Below, piece after piece: positions 39,515-49,517 of a stretch of 64,000 nucleotides of DNA. The stretch is taken from positions 1 through 64,000 of the forward strand of contig FMBT01000292.1 in assembly GCA_900095095.1 (NCBI GenBank), given 5' to 3'. Source of the stretch: Fragilariopsis cylindrus CCMP1102. Lineage: Eukaryota; Bacillariophyta; Bacillariophyceae; Bacillariales; Bacillariaceae. Under the pieces are notes generated by a model. That model made no database searches and was not told where the DNA came from. It saw nothing but the letters and a program-made list of their open reading frames with translations. Every line of letters starts with the position of its first letter. Position 1 is the stretch's first letter. Position numbers and translations under genes: made by a program.

Positions 39515-40721
39515 TCACGCCAACTTATCACCTAAATTCAATGATCCTCCCCAAACCCGATTGTGAAAAAGTGATACAGAAGTAAAAAAATATAATATAT
39601 AGTTGAAGTAGTTACTTATAACGAAGTGAAACCATCGATTAGAATTCTCGTGAACGTCTTCATAAAGAACTACTAGTACGTTCAAATTTAAGGTACCATT
39701 ACCACCATTATTAGCGCGAGCTTCATCGTGAGCATGTTGATAGAGAACTACTAGTTGCATAATGGCAATAGCATCATTTTCTGTTTGAACGTTGGCGATG
39801 GTATCATCATCAACATCATCATCATCGTGAACAAAAGGCATCATCTTGCACTTGACTTGGAGTAGAGTTACTAGTTGCTTAATGGCAGTATTAGTATTAT
39901 CTTCATAGATCGGAACTAATTGCGTTACTGCAATAGTATCATCGTTGCCGTGTTGCACTGATCCTGATTGTAGTAGATCTTCGGTCGTTTTTACTAAAGC
40001 TTTACTTAAAACAAAATAATACTCCTAATAAACTCATCTTTATACTTCGATTGACTAGTATCAGTATATTTCTCCCCATTGGCTTGTACGTTGATTTGAA
40101 TTTGATACATCAATCGAAACAATAATATCAAATCCCCATTCTTCCTCATCATACCATCTTGATTCATTACTTGTATCATTACCTGTACTTGTAGTAACAG
40201 TAATATTAGTTGGTCCATCACTTCATCTTTGTCTTGAACGACTTGATAGAGAAGTACGTGGCAATAGTATGTCCGTTGTCGTCGTGAATACCATCGTTAT
40301 CATCAAAGATTTCGATAACTTGATCTTGATCGTGATAGATCAATCGAAATAACGGTATCTCCTTATCGGTTGTAGTAGTAGAGTAACAGCATCGACCGTC
40401 AATGTAAAGATTATTATTATATTTACTATAATATTCTTCTTTATATTGTTGTATAATAGCAATAGTATCATCATTCTCATTCTAAACGATATCCTTTGCA
40501 ATGCAATTACGTATTAAATGATATGGTAGTATCATTTTGTAATTGATTTGATAAAGAATTACTAGTTGCATAATCATGTCAGTAGTTTTGTCGTTGTCGT
40601 TGCTGTTAACATCATTGTTATTGTCGTGAACGCGATACTTTCTACCTACGCGATACACTAATCGAAATAAGAATATCAATATCGATATTAAATCTCCATC
40701 TAAGTATAAATGTAAAAAAGA
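39515..40721 (-). pseudogene. Decayed repeat-protein gene (degenerate modules)
   Basis: On the minus strand, broken frames repeat two module types: QLVxLYQ preceded by an Ile/Ala-rich run (AIAIMQLVVLYQ, MIMQLVILYQ, AVTQLVPIYE, AIKQLVTLLQ) and LFRLxY (LILLFRLMYQ, IPLFRLIYH, FLFRLVYR). The DNA shows the same repetition, for example ACTACTAGTTGCATAATGGC and its near copies at about 39745, 39870 and 40560, and CAATCGAAAC/CAATCGAAAT at about 40110, 40340 and 40645. Frames are interrupted many times. I read it as the remains of a tandem-repeat protein; the family is unknown. Confidence 0.4.
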
Positions 40722-40805
40722 AAAGTATAATGTTAACTATGTTCGGGACTACTGTAGATTAGATTTAGAACTTTTTCGATACGATAACTCAAACTTCCAA
40801 AAGAA

Positions 40806-42833
40806 TTATACATTTCTATTATTGCTGTTGTTTCTGTTGTTGATGATGAGGGCTGGCTCCAGAGGTAGTCCATGTTCTTCATAGTGTTCGGCCATACAAT
40901 CGTTGCAAAAAAAAGTACCAAATGTGGCCCAATTCCGTGGTTTGTGTTTTTCTATTTTATTTTTAGTATGCTCAGGGATATGTATTTTTTTACGTGCCTT
41001 GATCTTTTTAGCGGCACAATTTTCATCTGTACAAGCATACCTGAATCGGCCAGATTTCCCACAGGATCCTTGACATGCGCTGCATAACATATTTTCCGCC
41101 TTTTCAAAAACGTGAGTTAAATAACCGTTGACAGGGTTGGGTTTCGTTGTTTTATCAAATGAAGCCCACCTCCCGTGTTTTTTACCATTACATATCACAC
41201 TTTGGTAACCAACCAATGCGTGGGACTGCTGACAAACCAAATACTGATCAGGCTTGAGTGTGTCGTTCTCCTTTAGGGCTTGTTTTTTGAGAACTGTACG
41301 GGGGCACCAACAAAACCGACAGACAATCTCAACATAATTGCCGTCAGATAGACCAAATTTATCTATACGGTCAGCTGCCAGCTTACGTCTATATTTACCA
41401 CGATAAGGAAAGTGCCGATCGTCTAACTTGAGTGCCACAAACCAAAATAGATAGTAGTAAACACCGAACTCTGCATCAAGAGAGGCGTTTGCACCAGCTT
41501 CATTCAAGTTCCATATTATCTCATCGTTTGCTAATTGATTTTCAAGACAGGTTACCCATGCTTGTTCCCCTATACTAGCATGGGTATTTGTAGACCCTAA
41601 TGGGAAACGAAAATAACTATAACACGATTGCACATATCCAACTCTACCTCCAGTGATACCATTTGCAAAGATATCGCTTACGTTTGGAGCACAGTGAACC
41701 CTTAACCTTTGTCCAGGTTCAATTGTACTTCCACCATAGATACATATCTTTGCATTATCTGGAAGATTCTCCGGCAACTGCTTACGATAACTAGGAAGTT
41801 TGTCAATCATCCACTTAAAATACTGGTTGTCAATTACTTTATTTTGGGGGACAACAACTGTTTTTGGATTTTGATGACAATTCGCAAGTTGATAAACACC
41901 ACGTGGCATTTCATTTTGATTCAATCCACTTGAAGACTCCACCATACCTGATAATTGAATATTAGCTTCTGCAGACCGAACACGTTTACGTGTTGTTGAT
42001 ACAGCACCTATCTCGTTTACTGATACAGTTTTCTCGGCAGGTCTATAATACCCTTTTGATATTTTGTTTCTAATTGCTTTATCATAATAATTTGATGCCT
42101 CACCAAATGTTGGATGTGTTTTCTTTTTAGGATGAGGATTCTCGCTGTTATTTATAGAACCAAAAGTAACTGTTGTATTACAACCGTTGTGTTCAATTTT
42201 CCAAAATTTACCACCAGTTGTACTAGTCTGCACTAGATACGTGGTATCAGTATTATCAGCAACTATAGGTAAGCTAGTTTCGGTGTCTTGCGGAAGATCC
42301 GAAATTCCTTGTACTGCTTTACTAATATAAGTGTAACAATCCACACACTCTTTACCAGTATAGACGTTGTTGCAGGCTTTGCATAATTTTGTCAATGTAG
42401 GGTCAACTTGACTACATAGTTCATCCTCCACCATGTAGTCGCTCCAGTCAACATCAAACTTTTTGGCTTTCCACTCGTATTGCGTATTTGCAAATGTGGA
42501 TTGGGGTATTTGCAAAGCGTTAGCCATATTTGTTTGGGTCGATCGATGCACTCTTGGCAGTCCTTCCACTAATTCAATTAATGCGTCTTTTGTTATTCCC
42601 ACATGTGCTCCTGATGTTGTTGACATAGAAGCAGTAGGTGCGGTTTTCGTTGTTGGGAGTGGTACGCTATCTACTCCATTTTCATCGTCATCCGAATCTA
42701 AACAAATCACTTCATTGGTAGCGGATTGCTTCCGATCCACTTCTTCTTCAACGTCGTCGACTTTCCTCCTACAATTCCCACAGACTAGCCACAATGGGGG
42801 GTTACAAAAGGTGCAATGTACACATTCCCACAT
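40806..42833 (-). CDS. RanBP2-type zinc finger and WGR domain protein
   Basis: Single exon, 675 residues from an ATG. Residues 1-22 are a RanBP2-type zinc finger (W2, C4, C7, C18, C21). Residues 42-52 (VICLDSDDDEN) look like a SUMO-interacting motif. Residues about 78-118 could be a helix-turn-helix (DALIELVEGL ... MANALQIPQSTF), a pattern that also occurs in transposases. A C-x2-C...C-x2-C ribbon lies at about 151-166. Residues about 198-264 (TTYLVQTSTTGGKFWKIEHN ... TFGEASNYYDKAI) resemble a WGR domain, known from PARP-type and other DNA-linked proteins. The remaining 400 residues have many Cys pairs and no PARP catalytic motif. Function unknown; a nuclear DNA- or SUMO-linked role is inferred. 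Confidence 0.6.
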   Translation of the reverse strand: MWECVHCTFCNPPLWLVCGNCRRKVDDVEEEVDRKQSATNEVICLDSDDDENGVDSVPLPTTKTAPTASMSTTSGAHVGITKDALIELVEGLPRVHRSTQTNMANALQIPQSTFANTQYEWKAKKFDVDWSDYMVEDELCSQVDPTLTKLCKACNNVYTGKECVDCYTYISKAVQGISDLPQDTETSLPIVADNTDTTYLVQTSTTGGKFWKIEHNGCNTTVTFGSINNSENPHPKKKTHPTFGEASNYYDKAIRNKISKGYYRPAEKTVSVNEIGAVSTTRKRVRSAEANIQLSGMVESSSGLNQNEMPRGVYQLANCHQNPKTVVVPQNKVIDNQYFKWMIDKLPSYRKQLPENLPDNAKICIYGGSTIEPGQRLRVHCAPNVSDIFANGITGGRVGYVQSCYSYFRFPLGSTNTHASIGEQAWVTCLENQLANDEIIWNLNEAGANASLDAEFGVYYYLFWFVALKLDDRHFPYRGKYRRKLAADRIDKFGLSDGNYVEIVCRFCWCPRTVLKKQALKENDTLKPDQYLVCQQSHALVGYQSVICNGKKHGRWASFDKTTKPNPVNGYLTHVFEKAENMLCSACQGSCGKSGRFRYACTDENCAAKKIKARKKIHIPEHTKNKIEKHKPRNWATFGTFFCNDCMAEHYEEHGLPLEPALIINNRNNSNNRNV

Positions 42834-43584
42834 CTTAACAGATATATCTATTTTTTGTCACAGTCTATTATTTATGATAGTAACACTACCCACCTTGTAT
42901 AGAGCAGAATTAAAAACGCTGAAATACAGCCATTGAAGCGCGATAAAATACGAGATAAGAAAATAATCCTCATGAAACTTTGAACACATAATAATAAATA
43001 CTTAATAATGTAAGCAGTATTTGTATATTTTTCTATTCATAGTTATTTTTAGTATTCATTCGGCATTACGACAAGTAATTGAAGGAGAACAAACAGCTTA
43101 ATTCTATATTTTATTTATTTGGCACTTGTCTTCTTATGTCGCGATAGCAATATATTACTTCTCTATATAACATCTTTGTAGTCTAACGTAATCTAGTTGG
43201 AGAACTAATTAACATTTATTTATTTTCACAATCTTCGTTTGTATCGCTCTCAATCCATTAAAAGGAATCATTTTATTTATTGTATGCAGTGTGTAACTTA
43301 ACGTATGTTGTTACGGTATTTTTGGATTGGAAAAAAAAGAAGAATATCGTGACGTGCGCGTGTAGTCAAGTGTCCTTTCATGTATTTTGCTGTCGTTCGC
43401 TTATTTCATCGCGCTTCAATGGCGTGTGCCACACACATGTCAATAATACTTAATATTCTTATTTTCATTGGCTGTCATATTTTTCAGTTGTCTAAATACT
43501 TAACATTCTTTTATTCATACTTCGTCGCGCTTCAAGGGCGTGTGCCAAACACGCGTCAATAAACAAGTACTTAATATTCTTTTA
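42834..43584. repeat. Repeat-island spacer with core-motif copies
   Basis: Contains the forward core form CATTGAAGCGCGAT at 42931 and reverse forms at about 43408 (TCGCGCTTCAATGGCGTGTG) and about 43522 (CGTCGCGCTTCAAGGGCGTG), each of the latter followed by TGTCAATA or CGTCAATA and TACTTAATATTCTT. It also contains TTGGCTGTCATATTTTTCAG (near 43468), a piece of the leader-like repeat. No gene. Confidence 0.6.
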
Positions 43585-43690
43585 TCCATATGTATTGAAT
43601 ACGGTTCTGTACTAAATACTGTACTGAATACAGTTCTGTACTGAATACGGTACTGAATGCGGTACAAGGTACTGTACTGAAAATGGTACA
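43585..43690. repeat. Degenerate tandem array of a TACTGAATACGG-like unit
   Basis: Six or seven imperfect units of about 11-16 bp (TACTGTACTGAATACAG, TACTGAATACGG, TACTGAATGCGG and close forms). It lies about 190 bp before the orphan gene at 43875. Confidence 0.75.
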
Positions 43691-43874
43691 TTCGACACAT
43701 CAACTACAGCAATTTGTACAAACACATGATTTAGCAACTTTATTAACTTCGTCTCGACATATACCTAACTTACCATAATACTTTTTTACTCTACTACGCA
43801 ACCAAACTAATATATTAATTCTTTTTAATCCTCCAATCTACAGTACCATACAAATAATAATAATTAACACCACC

Positions 43875-44504
43875 ATGAGTCGATATGACGAGGCTTTTAA
43901 ACATCCAAACACAGGCAGTATGGATTTTGGAGTAGAGGAGGTATGTCGCAAAATATCATGCGAACCTAATTTTGAGAAACTATCACTCTCACCGACGATT
44001 GTCGCACAAAAATCAATTCAATCGTTTCCGAAAATGCAAACAGCGGTATGGCCTTTCCCACCAGCTGTGGTTCCGGATTCGTTGACGGGTGACAGGGGTT
44101 ACATGTTATATCCAAATAGTATAGAAGTATTGGCTGCTTATGATAATACATTTGCTTCTAGATTTGATGAGGATCCCATCCTTCAAACTGTATTATTTCA
44201 TTTGGGTCGGAAAACAGCAGTAGAATATGATGGAAACGATATGTTCAACTCATTTAAATTTACTTTGAAACAAGCTTTGGTAACACGAGCTAAATATGCC
44301 ATAGCTTTATATATGGCATTTGTATACAAGTTAAAACAGGCTCAAATTAATGGTGAAAAAGAAACATTTTTTACCATTGAGACTGATCGATATAGAGTAC
44401 TAGAGGAGATGTATAATACAAGTGGTATTCTATCGAATTATAAGAAAGTTATGTCTCCAGATCTAGATGAATACATGAAAGTGATATCACCTTCAAAATT
44501 TTAA
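43875..44504 (+). CDS. Orphan protein, 209 residues
   Basis: Single exon, starting CACCATGAG, a favourable start context. The protein is well balanced in composition (MSRYDEAFKHPNTGSMDFG ... VISPSKF), without signal peptide or membrane segment. The middle is probably helical (FTLKQALVTRAKYAIALYMA, about 125-155). No family is recognised. It lies in the repeat island, preceded by core-motif repeats and a degenerate tandem array. Confidence 0.6.
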   Translation: MSRYDEAFKHPNTGSMDFGVEEVCRKISCEPNFEKLSLSPTIVAQKSIQSFPKMQTAVWPFPPAVVPDSLTGDRGYMLYPNSIEVLAAYDNTFASRFDEDPILQTVLFHLGRKTAVEYDGNDMFNSFKFTLKQALVTRAKYAIALYMAFVYKLKQAQINGEKETFFTIETDRYRVLEEMYNTSGILSNYKKVMSPDLDEYMKVISPSKF

Positions 44505-44607
44505 GAAACAGTAGAGGAGATGTGCATTCAAGTCAAAGCAAAATATTCCAATAAATAAGTATCGAGTATAATACATATTAAATAATTACATATTACATAA
44601 ATACATA

Positions 44608-44825
44608 TTACATTAATACTCCAATCAAAAATATTCGGTTATGAATATCAAATCCGCCGCCACCCATGACGTGTTTGTAAAAGACTCTGGCTTGTCTAAT
44701 GATATCATTAGACCATTCTAATTTCGATGCTGCTAACCAAACCCGTTCGGAGGATGGATTCATTTCATAGGCCTTTAAGAGGATTTCACGTGCCTTATCA
44801 ACCTCCCCTGCCAACCAGACCCTTC
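44608..44825 (-). pseudogene. Fragment of a PRPF6-like splicing factor gene
   Basis: The minus strand reads GEVDKAREILLKAYEMNPSS and ERVWLAASKLEW, then RQARVFYKHV. This is the HAT-repeat signature of pre-mRNA-processing factor 6 (Prp6), where ARxIL...NPxSERVW...KLEW recurs. Only about 60 residues are present, the full protein having some 900, and both ends run into unrelated sequence. It is therefore a captured or duplicated fragment and not a functional gene. Confidence 0.6.
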
Positions 44826-45181
44826 TCCTCCTCCTCCATAATAATAGCCTTGCGGCAGTAATAAATTTTGGGGGTTTCGTAGAAACTAATTTTTATTTTA
44901 TTTTAAAGAGGGTATGCTCAGCGAGCGTACCCGCTTCCCTAAAATGCGGGTAGGAATACCGCTTTATCTACTACATACAATGTATTATATTGGTTTCTTC
45001 GCAATGTTATATTCAATATACTGTAGGAAAGTTCTTATCACAGGAGCTAAAACAACTAGGATATGTTATTCGAATCATAGTACTGTTTAGAGAGTCACCA
45101 GATTGTAGTCCAGTTATTTATTTACATCTCGTCCGATTTACTACATAGTACTAGTATTTTTCTCTTATATCTATTCAATTT
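44826..45181. other. Intergenic region with a hairpin
   Basis: GGGTATGCTC-AGC-GAGCGTACCC at 44910-44932 is a 10-bp stem with one G-T type pair. No gene is supported. Confidence 0.4.
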
Positions 45182-46487
45182 TTAAGGCCAAACAACATCC
45201 AGAAGGTTCCCCTCAAAGCATTGTCCTATATTTTTCTCTTCTCCCCAAACAACCTGCTTCGCCAGAATTTGTACGCCTTTTTCCTTCGCCTCCCTGAGGT
45301 ATCTAGTAAATGATGGACAGGCGTCAACATTAGGACGAAAGGCCTCCGCATCATGACGAATAATGACAAATAAAACCGTACAATCAAATTGTTTCGAGTC
45401 GTCTACGACCATTCTAGTTAGTTCACGAACATGTTTTATTGCACGTGCTGATACGACGTTTTCGCCTTCTGGTCCTGTTTGCTTGCTATTTCCGTATGGA
45501 AAGATTGCAGTTCTGCGATATGGCTCTTCGTCACTTGTAAAAACGCATTGGGTTCGATTAGGCAAGACTAACGATGACGAATAATCCGTATCCACAACTG
45601 TCTTTACTTCTAATAAACGTGGAGGTAGATCGGGATCTTCGTGCTCGATAAGAAAATCTACTCTCATGTCTGTACCACCTACATTTCGTACTTCCCGTTT
45701 AAAATTCTTAACTGTTGGGAAACTAGGTCCTAACAAATTTCGTTCTACAAGTTGCTCAGCGATCTTTTCTCCTAAAGAGGGATGCGCACCTACCCAACAT
45801 GGCTCATACCCAAGTTCGGACTCGTCTACACGTAATAGTTGGGCAATAAACTCACACTTCGGCGTTCCGTACTTAGGATTAACAGCATCTTTACCGACCA
45901 GGTTACCCTTTCTATCTCTCGCAGGTCTGAGAAAAAGTTTGGCACCCTGTGCACATTTACCTCCCCTAAATATTGATGTTATAAGTTAGTAAAATAATTG
46001 ACGTACAGTACATATATGATCTCAAAAACTTTGAAGGATGGAAAAATTATATGAAGTAAGCTACTTACATGTCGAGGTTGGGAAGATGGACTATAGCTAA
46101 ACGTTGTTGTTCGGGGATCCATACATCACCAACGTACGGAGATCGATTTCGTTTGGATGGTCGTTGTTTTAATTCCCCCATGATGCAATCGTCAGGAAGA
46201 GAAAGAAGTAAATTTGACTTCTTTTTGATCTCTTCGAGGTTGTCGGATTGATTTTTAGTGGTGATACTTTTCGTTTCCTTCTTTGTGGTCTTCTTGATGC
46301 TATTACTTGCCTTCTTGATAGACGCACTGGATGCAACTTTTTTTGACTTGGACATAGCAGTTGGTTTCACATTCTTTATAGCGCTACGTGTAGTCGCATT
46401 CTCTTTCGTCCGACTGGATTTAGAAGAAGAAGAAGTGAAGCCGGAAACTGCGCGACTACCTCCACGACCCGATCGAGTGATTACCAT
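45182..46487 (-). CDS. SfsA-like nuclease family protein with basic N-terminal extension
   Basis: Two exons on the minus strand, 46487-46069 and 45965-45182, with a 103-nt GT-AG intron (GACAT|GTAAGT ... TTTAG|G); 400 residues. The junction joins LPNLD to MGGKCAQGAKLFL in frame. The second exon carries the SfsA pattern: DFLIEHEDPDLPPRLLEVKT (the D...EVK nuclease core, about 270-290), a later AIFPYGNSK...ARAIKHVRELTRMV, then CTVLFVIIRHDAEAFRPN and REAKEKGVQILAKQV. SfsA is a bacterial protein first linked to sugar fermentation and later described as a DNA/RNA nuclease. The first about 110 residues are Lys/Ser/Thr-rich and may direct or tether the protein. A bacterial family in a spliced eukaryotic gene suggests old transfer or endosymbiont origin. 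An upstream in-frame ATG at 46535 is the alternative start. Confidence 0.78.
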
Positions 46488-47102
46488 TGTTGTAAGAAGA
46501 AGATACTTTATTGGCGTAACAGAAAGAAGGTTCATGAAATGAAATGAACAATATATGTATTGCAACGCCAATTTAATAAAAATTCGATTTGGCCTGCCAC
46601 AATCACGACACAATGTAGAAGTAGGTCGATATTTATTCCTAAAAGAGACGGTCTTCGTAATAGGATGAAAGATAGGTTATTGGTGATGATTTTGTTGCTT
46701 TACTGCAGTTATTCTTCGTCGTTGGTTTGAAATATTTAAGAATAGAGTAGGTACAGTATGCGATGACGCACAGGACTATTCTTTAACTTTTTCCTGCCGC
46801 GCGCGTGTTTCAAAATGTTCCAGTGAATTTATTATTTTTTGACGCGTCGATCAAATTTTTTTTTTTTCGCGTCGATCTTATTTTTAAATAACAGCGCAAA
46901 ATGCTCCAAATTGAATAATAATATTTTATCATAAAAAATATAGATGAATTGGCATAAAATAATGACATAATGCATCTATGTTCAATAAAAAAGACACACG
47001 GCTTCTACACAGTTTCAATTATTATGTTAAAGATTTCCTCATATACTGTAGCTATTCTAGTAGAGAATGGAAGTATTTGCTATTATTATTTTCATGAGCC
47101 TA
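46488..47102. other. Intergenic region
   Basis: No gene. It contains a poly-T run and the duplicated short string GCGTCGATC (near 46843 and 46871). Confidence 0.4.
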
Positions 47103-48395
47103 CTATACTGCCACCACTTCTTCTGGTGTTTTAACATATCGCACGGTTCTTCCCTGAAGACCATTCACGAAGGAAAGTGAATCAACTGGTTTCTTAGTGG
47201 CTGGTTGAAGGCTATTAATTTCTAGAATTGATCCATCAAAGCAAACGAGCCGTAGACCATCCTTTTTACTGGGACCAGCTTCTACAATATCCGTTCCCTC
47301 GGTCTTTTCTTCTAATAAGCGGGTTTTTAGTATTTTGAACTTAACCGGTTTCGTCCCTTTTCCCACCTCAAGGTACATAAAGCAACCGGGCCACATAGAA
47401 AAACCATTCAGTCGATTGTGTAGAGTGGTCGCAGTCTCCTCCCATGGTTTCATTTCGGCTTCAGACGAGTCGATCATGGCGGCTTGTACCACTTGTGATT
47501 CATCCTGAATCTTTGCTGTATCAAATTTCACGGCTCCTGACAATATATCAGGTAGTTTTTCTATTAGTAAATCGGTTCCAATCTCGAAGAGCCATGGAAG
47601 GACCTTGGTAGCTGTCGCATCCTCGATATTTTTGTCAACAATACTTTCTTCCTTTTGAGCAATGATAGGTCCTGCATCCATTTTTGATACAGTGTACAAG
47701 ACAGTAACTCCAACGGGATTGTCACCGGCCTCTAAGGATCGTTGAACGGGACTAGCGCCTCTCCATCTAGGAAGCAAACTTGGGTGGATGTTAACGGTCC
47801 CAAGAGTAGGCGCGGCCAAGAAACGCTTCGGTAGATATTGACCATATGCGGCCGTAATACACAGATCAGGGTTAATATTTTGTTCTAGACTGTCAAGGAA
47901 GTCCGAGTCTTTCATTTTTTCGGGGGATAGAACCAAAATGCCTAACTCTTCGGCTACTCGTCCCACCGGACTGGGTTCTGCTTTGTCACCCTTACGTCGT
48001 CTCCGTTTGGGGGGTTGTGTAATAACGCACACAATTTCGTAACTCTCGTTATTGTTCTTTGGTTTTATACTATCTTGGTGCAGTTCTCGCAATGTTGTGG
48101 CGGCCACTTCAGGTGTTCCAAGAAATACCACCCGTTTCTTTCCAGCTTCTCTTTCGGTCGGATCTTCATCTTCGTTAGTCGTTGAGAACAATCTCAAAGA
48201 AAAAGATGAATATTGCTGTCGACATTGAGGTAGCGACGATGATAGCGATACCGGTATATCTCGCAAATTCGTCGAAGCAGATCTACTACTAATATACCTT
48301 CCAGCGCGTTGTATATTGGCGAATCGCATGTGAAACGAACGGACAGGGTGAGCCGTAAGAATCGGATGGAAATAGAGTAGCGAAAGAAACTTCAT
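47103..48395 (-). CDS. Methionyl-tRNA formyltransferase, organellar
   Basis: Single exon, 430 residues. It formylates initiator methionyl-tRNA for protein synthesis in mitochondria or plastids. Seen: RVVFLGTPEVAATTLREL (88-105), the folate-site SLLPRWRGASPVQRS (206-220) with the catalytic Asn202 and His204 in VNIHPS, and Asp240 in SKMDAGPI. A C-terminal tRNA-binding domain with NGFSMWPGCFMY follows. The first about 85 residues are an extension rich in Arg, Ser and hydrophobic residues, consistent with an organelle presequence. Length and motif order are normal for the family. No neighbour is functionally linked. Confidence 0.93.
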   Translation of the reverse strand: MKFLSLLYFHPILTAHPVRSFHMRFANIQRAGRYISSRSASTNLRDIPVSLSSSLPQCRQQYSSFSLRLFSTTNEDEDPTEREAGKKRVVFLGTPEVAATTLRELHQDSIKPKNNNESYEIVCVITQPPKRRRRKGDKAEPSPVGRVAEELGILVLSPEKMKDSDFLDSLEQNINPDLCITAAYGQYLPKRFLAAPTLGTVNIHPSLLPRWRGASPVQRSLEAGDNPVGVTVLYTVSKMDAGPIIAQKEESIVDKNIEDATATKVLPWLFEIGTDLLIEKLPDILSGAVKFDTAKIQDESQVVQAAMIDSSEAEMKPWEETATTLHNRLNGFSMWPGCFMYLEVGKGTKPVKFKILKTRLLEEKTEGTDIVEAGPSKKDGLRLVCFDGSILEINSLQPATKKPVDSLSFVNGLQGRTVRYVKTPEEVVAV

Positions 48396-49517
48396 TCGTC
48401 TTCAGTGATTTTCGTTTCGGCGGTTTATGTTGCTTTGAAAAATCAATCTTTCGTGTACGAACTTGATTCAGCTATGTAAAGTGTAGATCAGTATGATCGA
48501 TGATGATGTGATGTGCTTTTAATCATCTCTCGTAACAAAAAAAATGAGCAAAATCTCCATCACTCAATTCACAATCGCGCGAATTCCGCGCGGCATCCCA
48601 TGTCCTAATTGCTAATTGCTACTAACGTTGCTGTAAGTTACTGTGAGCGTGAAAAGTATACGTGTACTTCGTGTGGTTTTAGTGGAAATGGCTATCCTCC
48701 AGAAAGCATGACAAAGCACGACAAAATTATATAAAAAACAACAAGACAAAAATATCAAGTTAGAATAATAAATATTAAAAACAACCACAACCACATACAG
48801 TACACAACAACAACAACTTTTTAGCTAGTCCAGTTTAGCTAGTGGAGTTTAGCTAGTGGAGTGGAGTGGAGTGGGTGGAGCTACATTACAGTAGCTACAG
48901 TAGCTACAGTAGCTACAGTAGCTAGTGCGCAGCAAATTATTGCGGTGAAAATTTTGAATTTTGTGCGCTGATTGACAATTTTTCCTAATTTTGATGAGTA
49001 AAATAGAACTATCCCTCTCAGTAATTAATAGTACTGGAGATTAAGCAGTACATGTCTGAAAAGTATACCAGGGGCTGTTCAAATATGTATACATTTCACA
49101 GAGTACAGCGAAGGACAGTACTAATAAATTGCAGTACAATCAGTACAGTATGAGAAAGTACCCACCAGTACTTTTGAAAAGTATACGTATTTGGTATACT
49201 ATCTCTAAAAACAAGCGAATCCCGTATACTTTTACGTAAGACTGTACAGTACTGTAGTAATTAGTTTCTATTAATAGTTTGGAAAGCAAGGCAAAAGATG
49301 TAGTTTGATCGCATACTCCCCAACTATATACTAGCCTATAGAATATATATGTTATAACAATACTTGGGTATACAGACTTACAGCGCAAGACCAATTCAAT
49401 TGCGTTTATTTGCTAGCCAGACAGGTAGTATATCTTAAATTGGAAGTAATTACCTGATGCATGGAATGAAAGGGTTGATTAAGATGCACAACGCTTTTTA
49501 GTGTAGGATTCTTATAT
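48396..49517. other. Intergenic region with tandem repeats and TACAGTAC motifs
   Basis: No gene is supported. It contains the tandem array at 48820-48928 and many TACAGTA, AGTACT and AAGTATAC motifs between 49020 and 49250. Confidence 0.5.
48820..48928. repeat. Tandem repeats of TTTAGCTAGTGGAG and AGCTACAGT
   Basis: Three imperfect copies of TTTAGCTAGTGGAG lead into a GGAGTGGAGT run and then about five copies of a 9-bp AGCTACAGT unit. Simple-sequence expansion upstream of the formyltransferase and downstream of the plastid gene. Confidence 0.85.

Noticed and set aside
44910-44932. 10-bp hairpin as a bacterial-type terminator
   Set aside because: No T-run follows and the setting is eukaryotic nuclear DNA.
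48820-48928. Tandem repeats as a possible CRISPR array
   Set aside because: The unit is only 9-14 bp with no unique spacers, and the host is a eukaryote.
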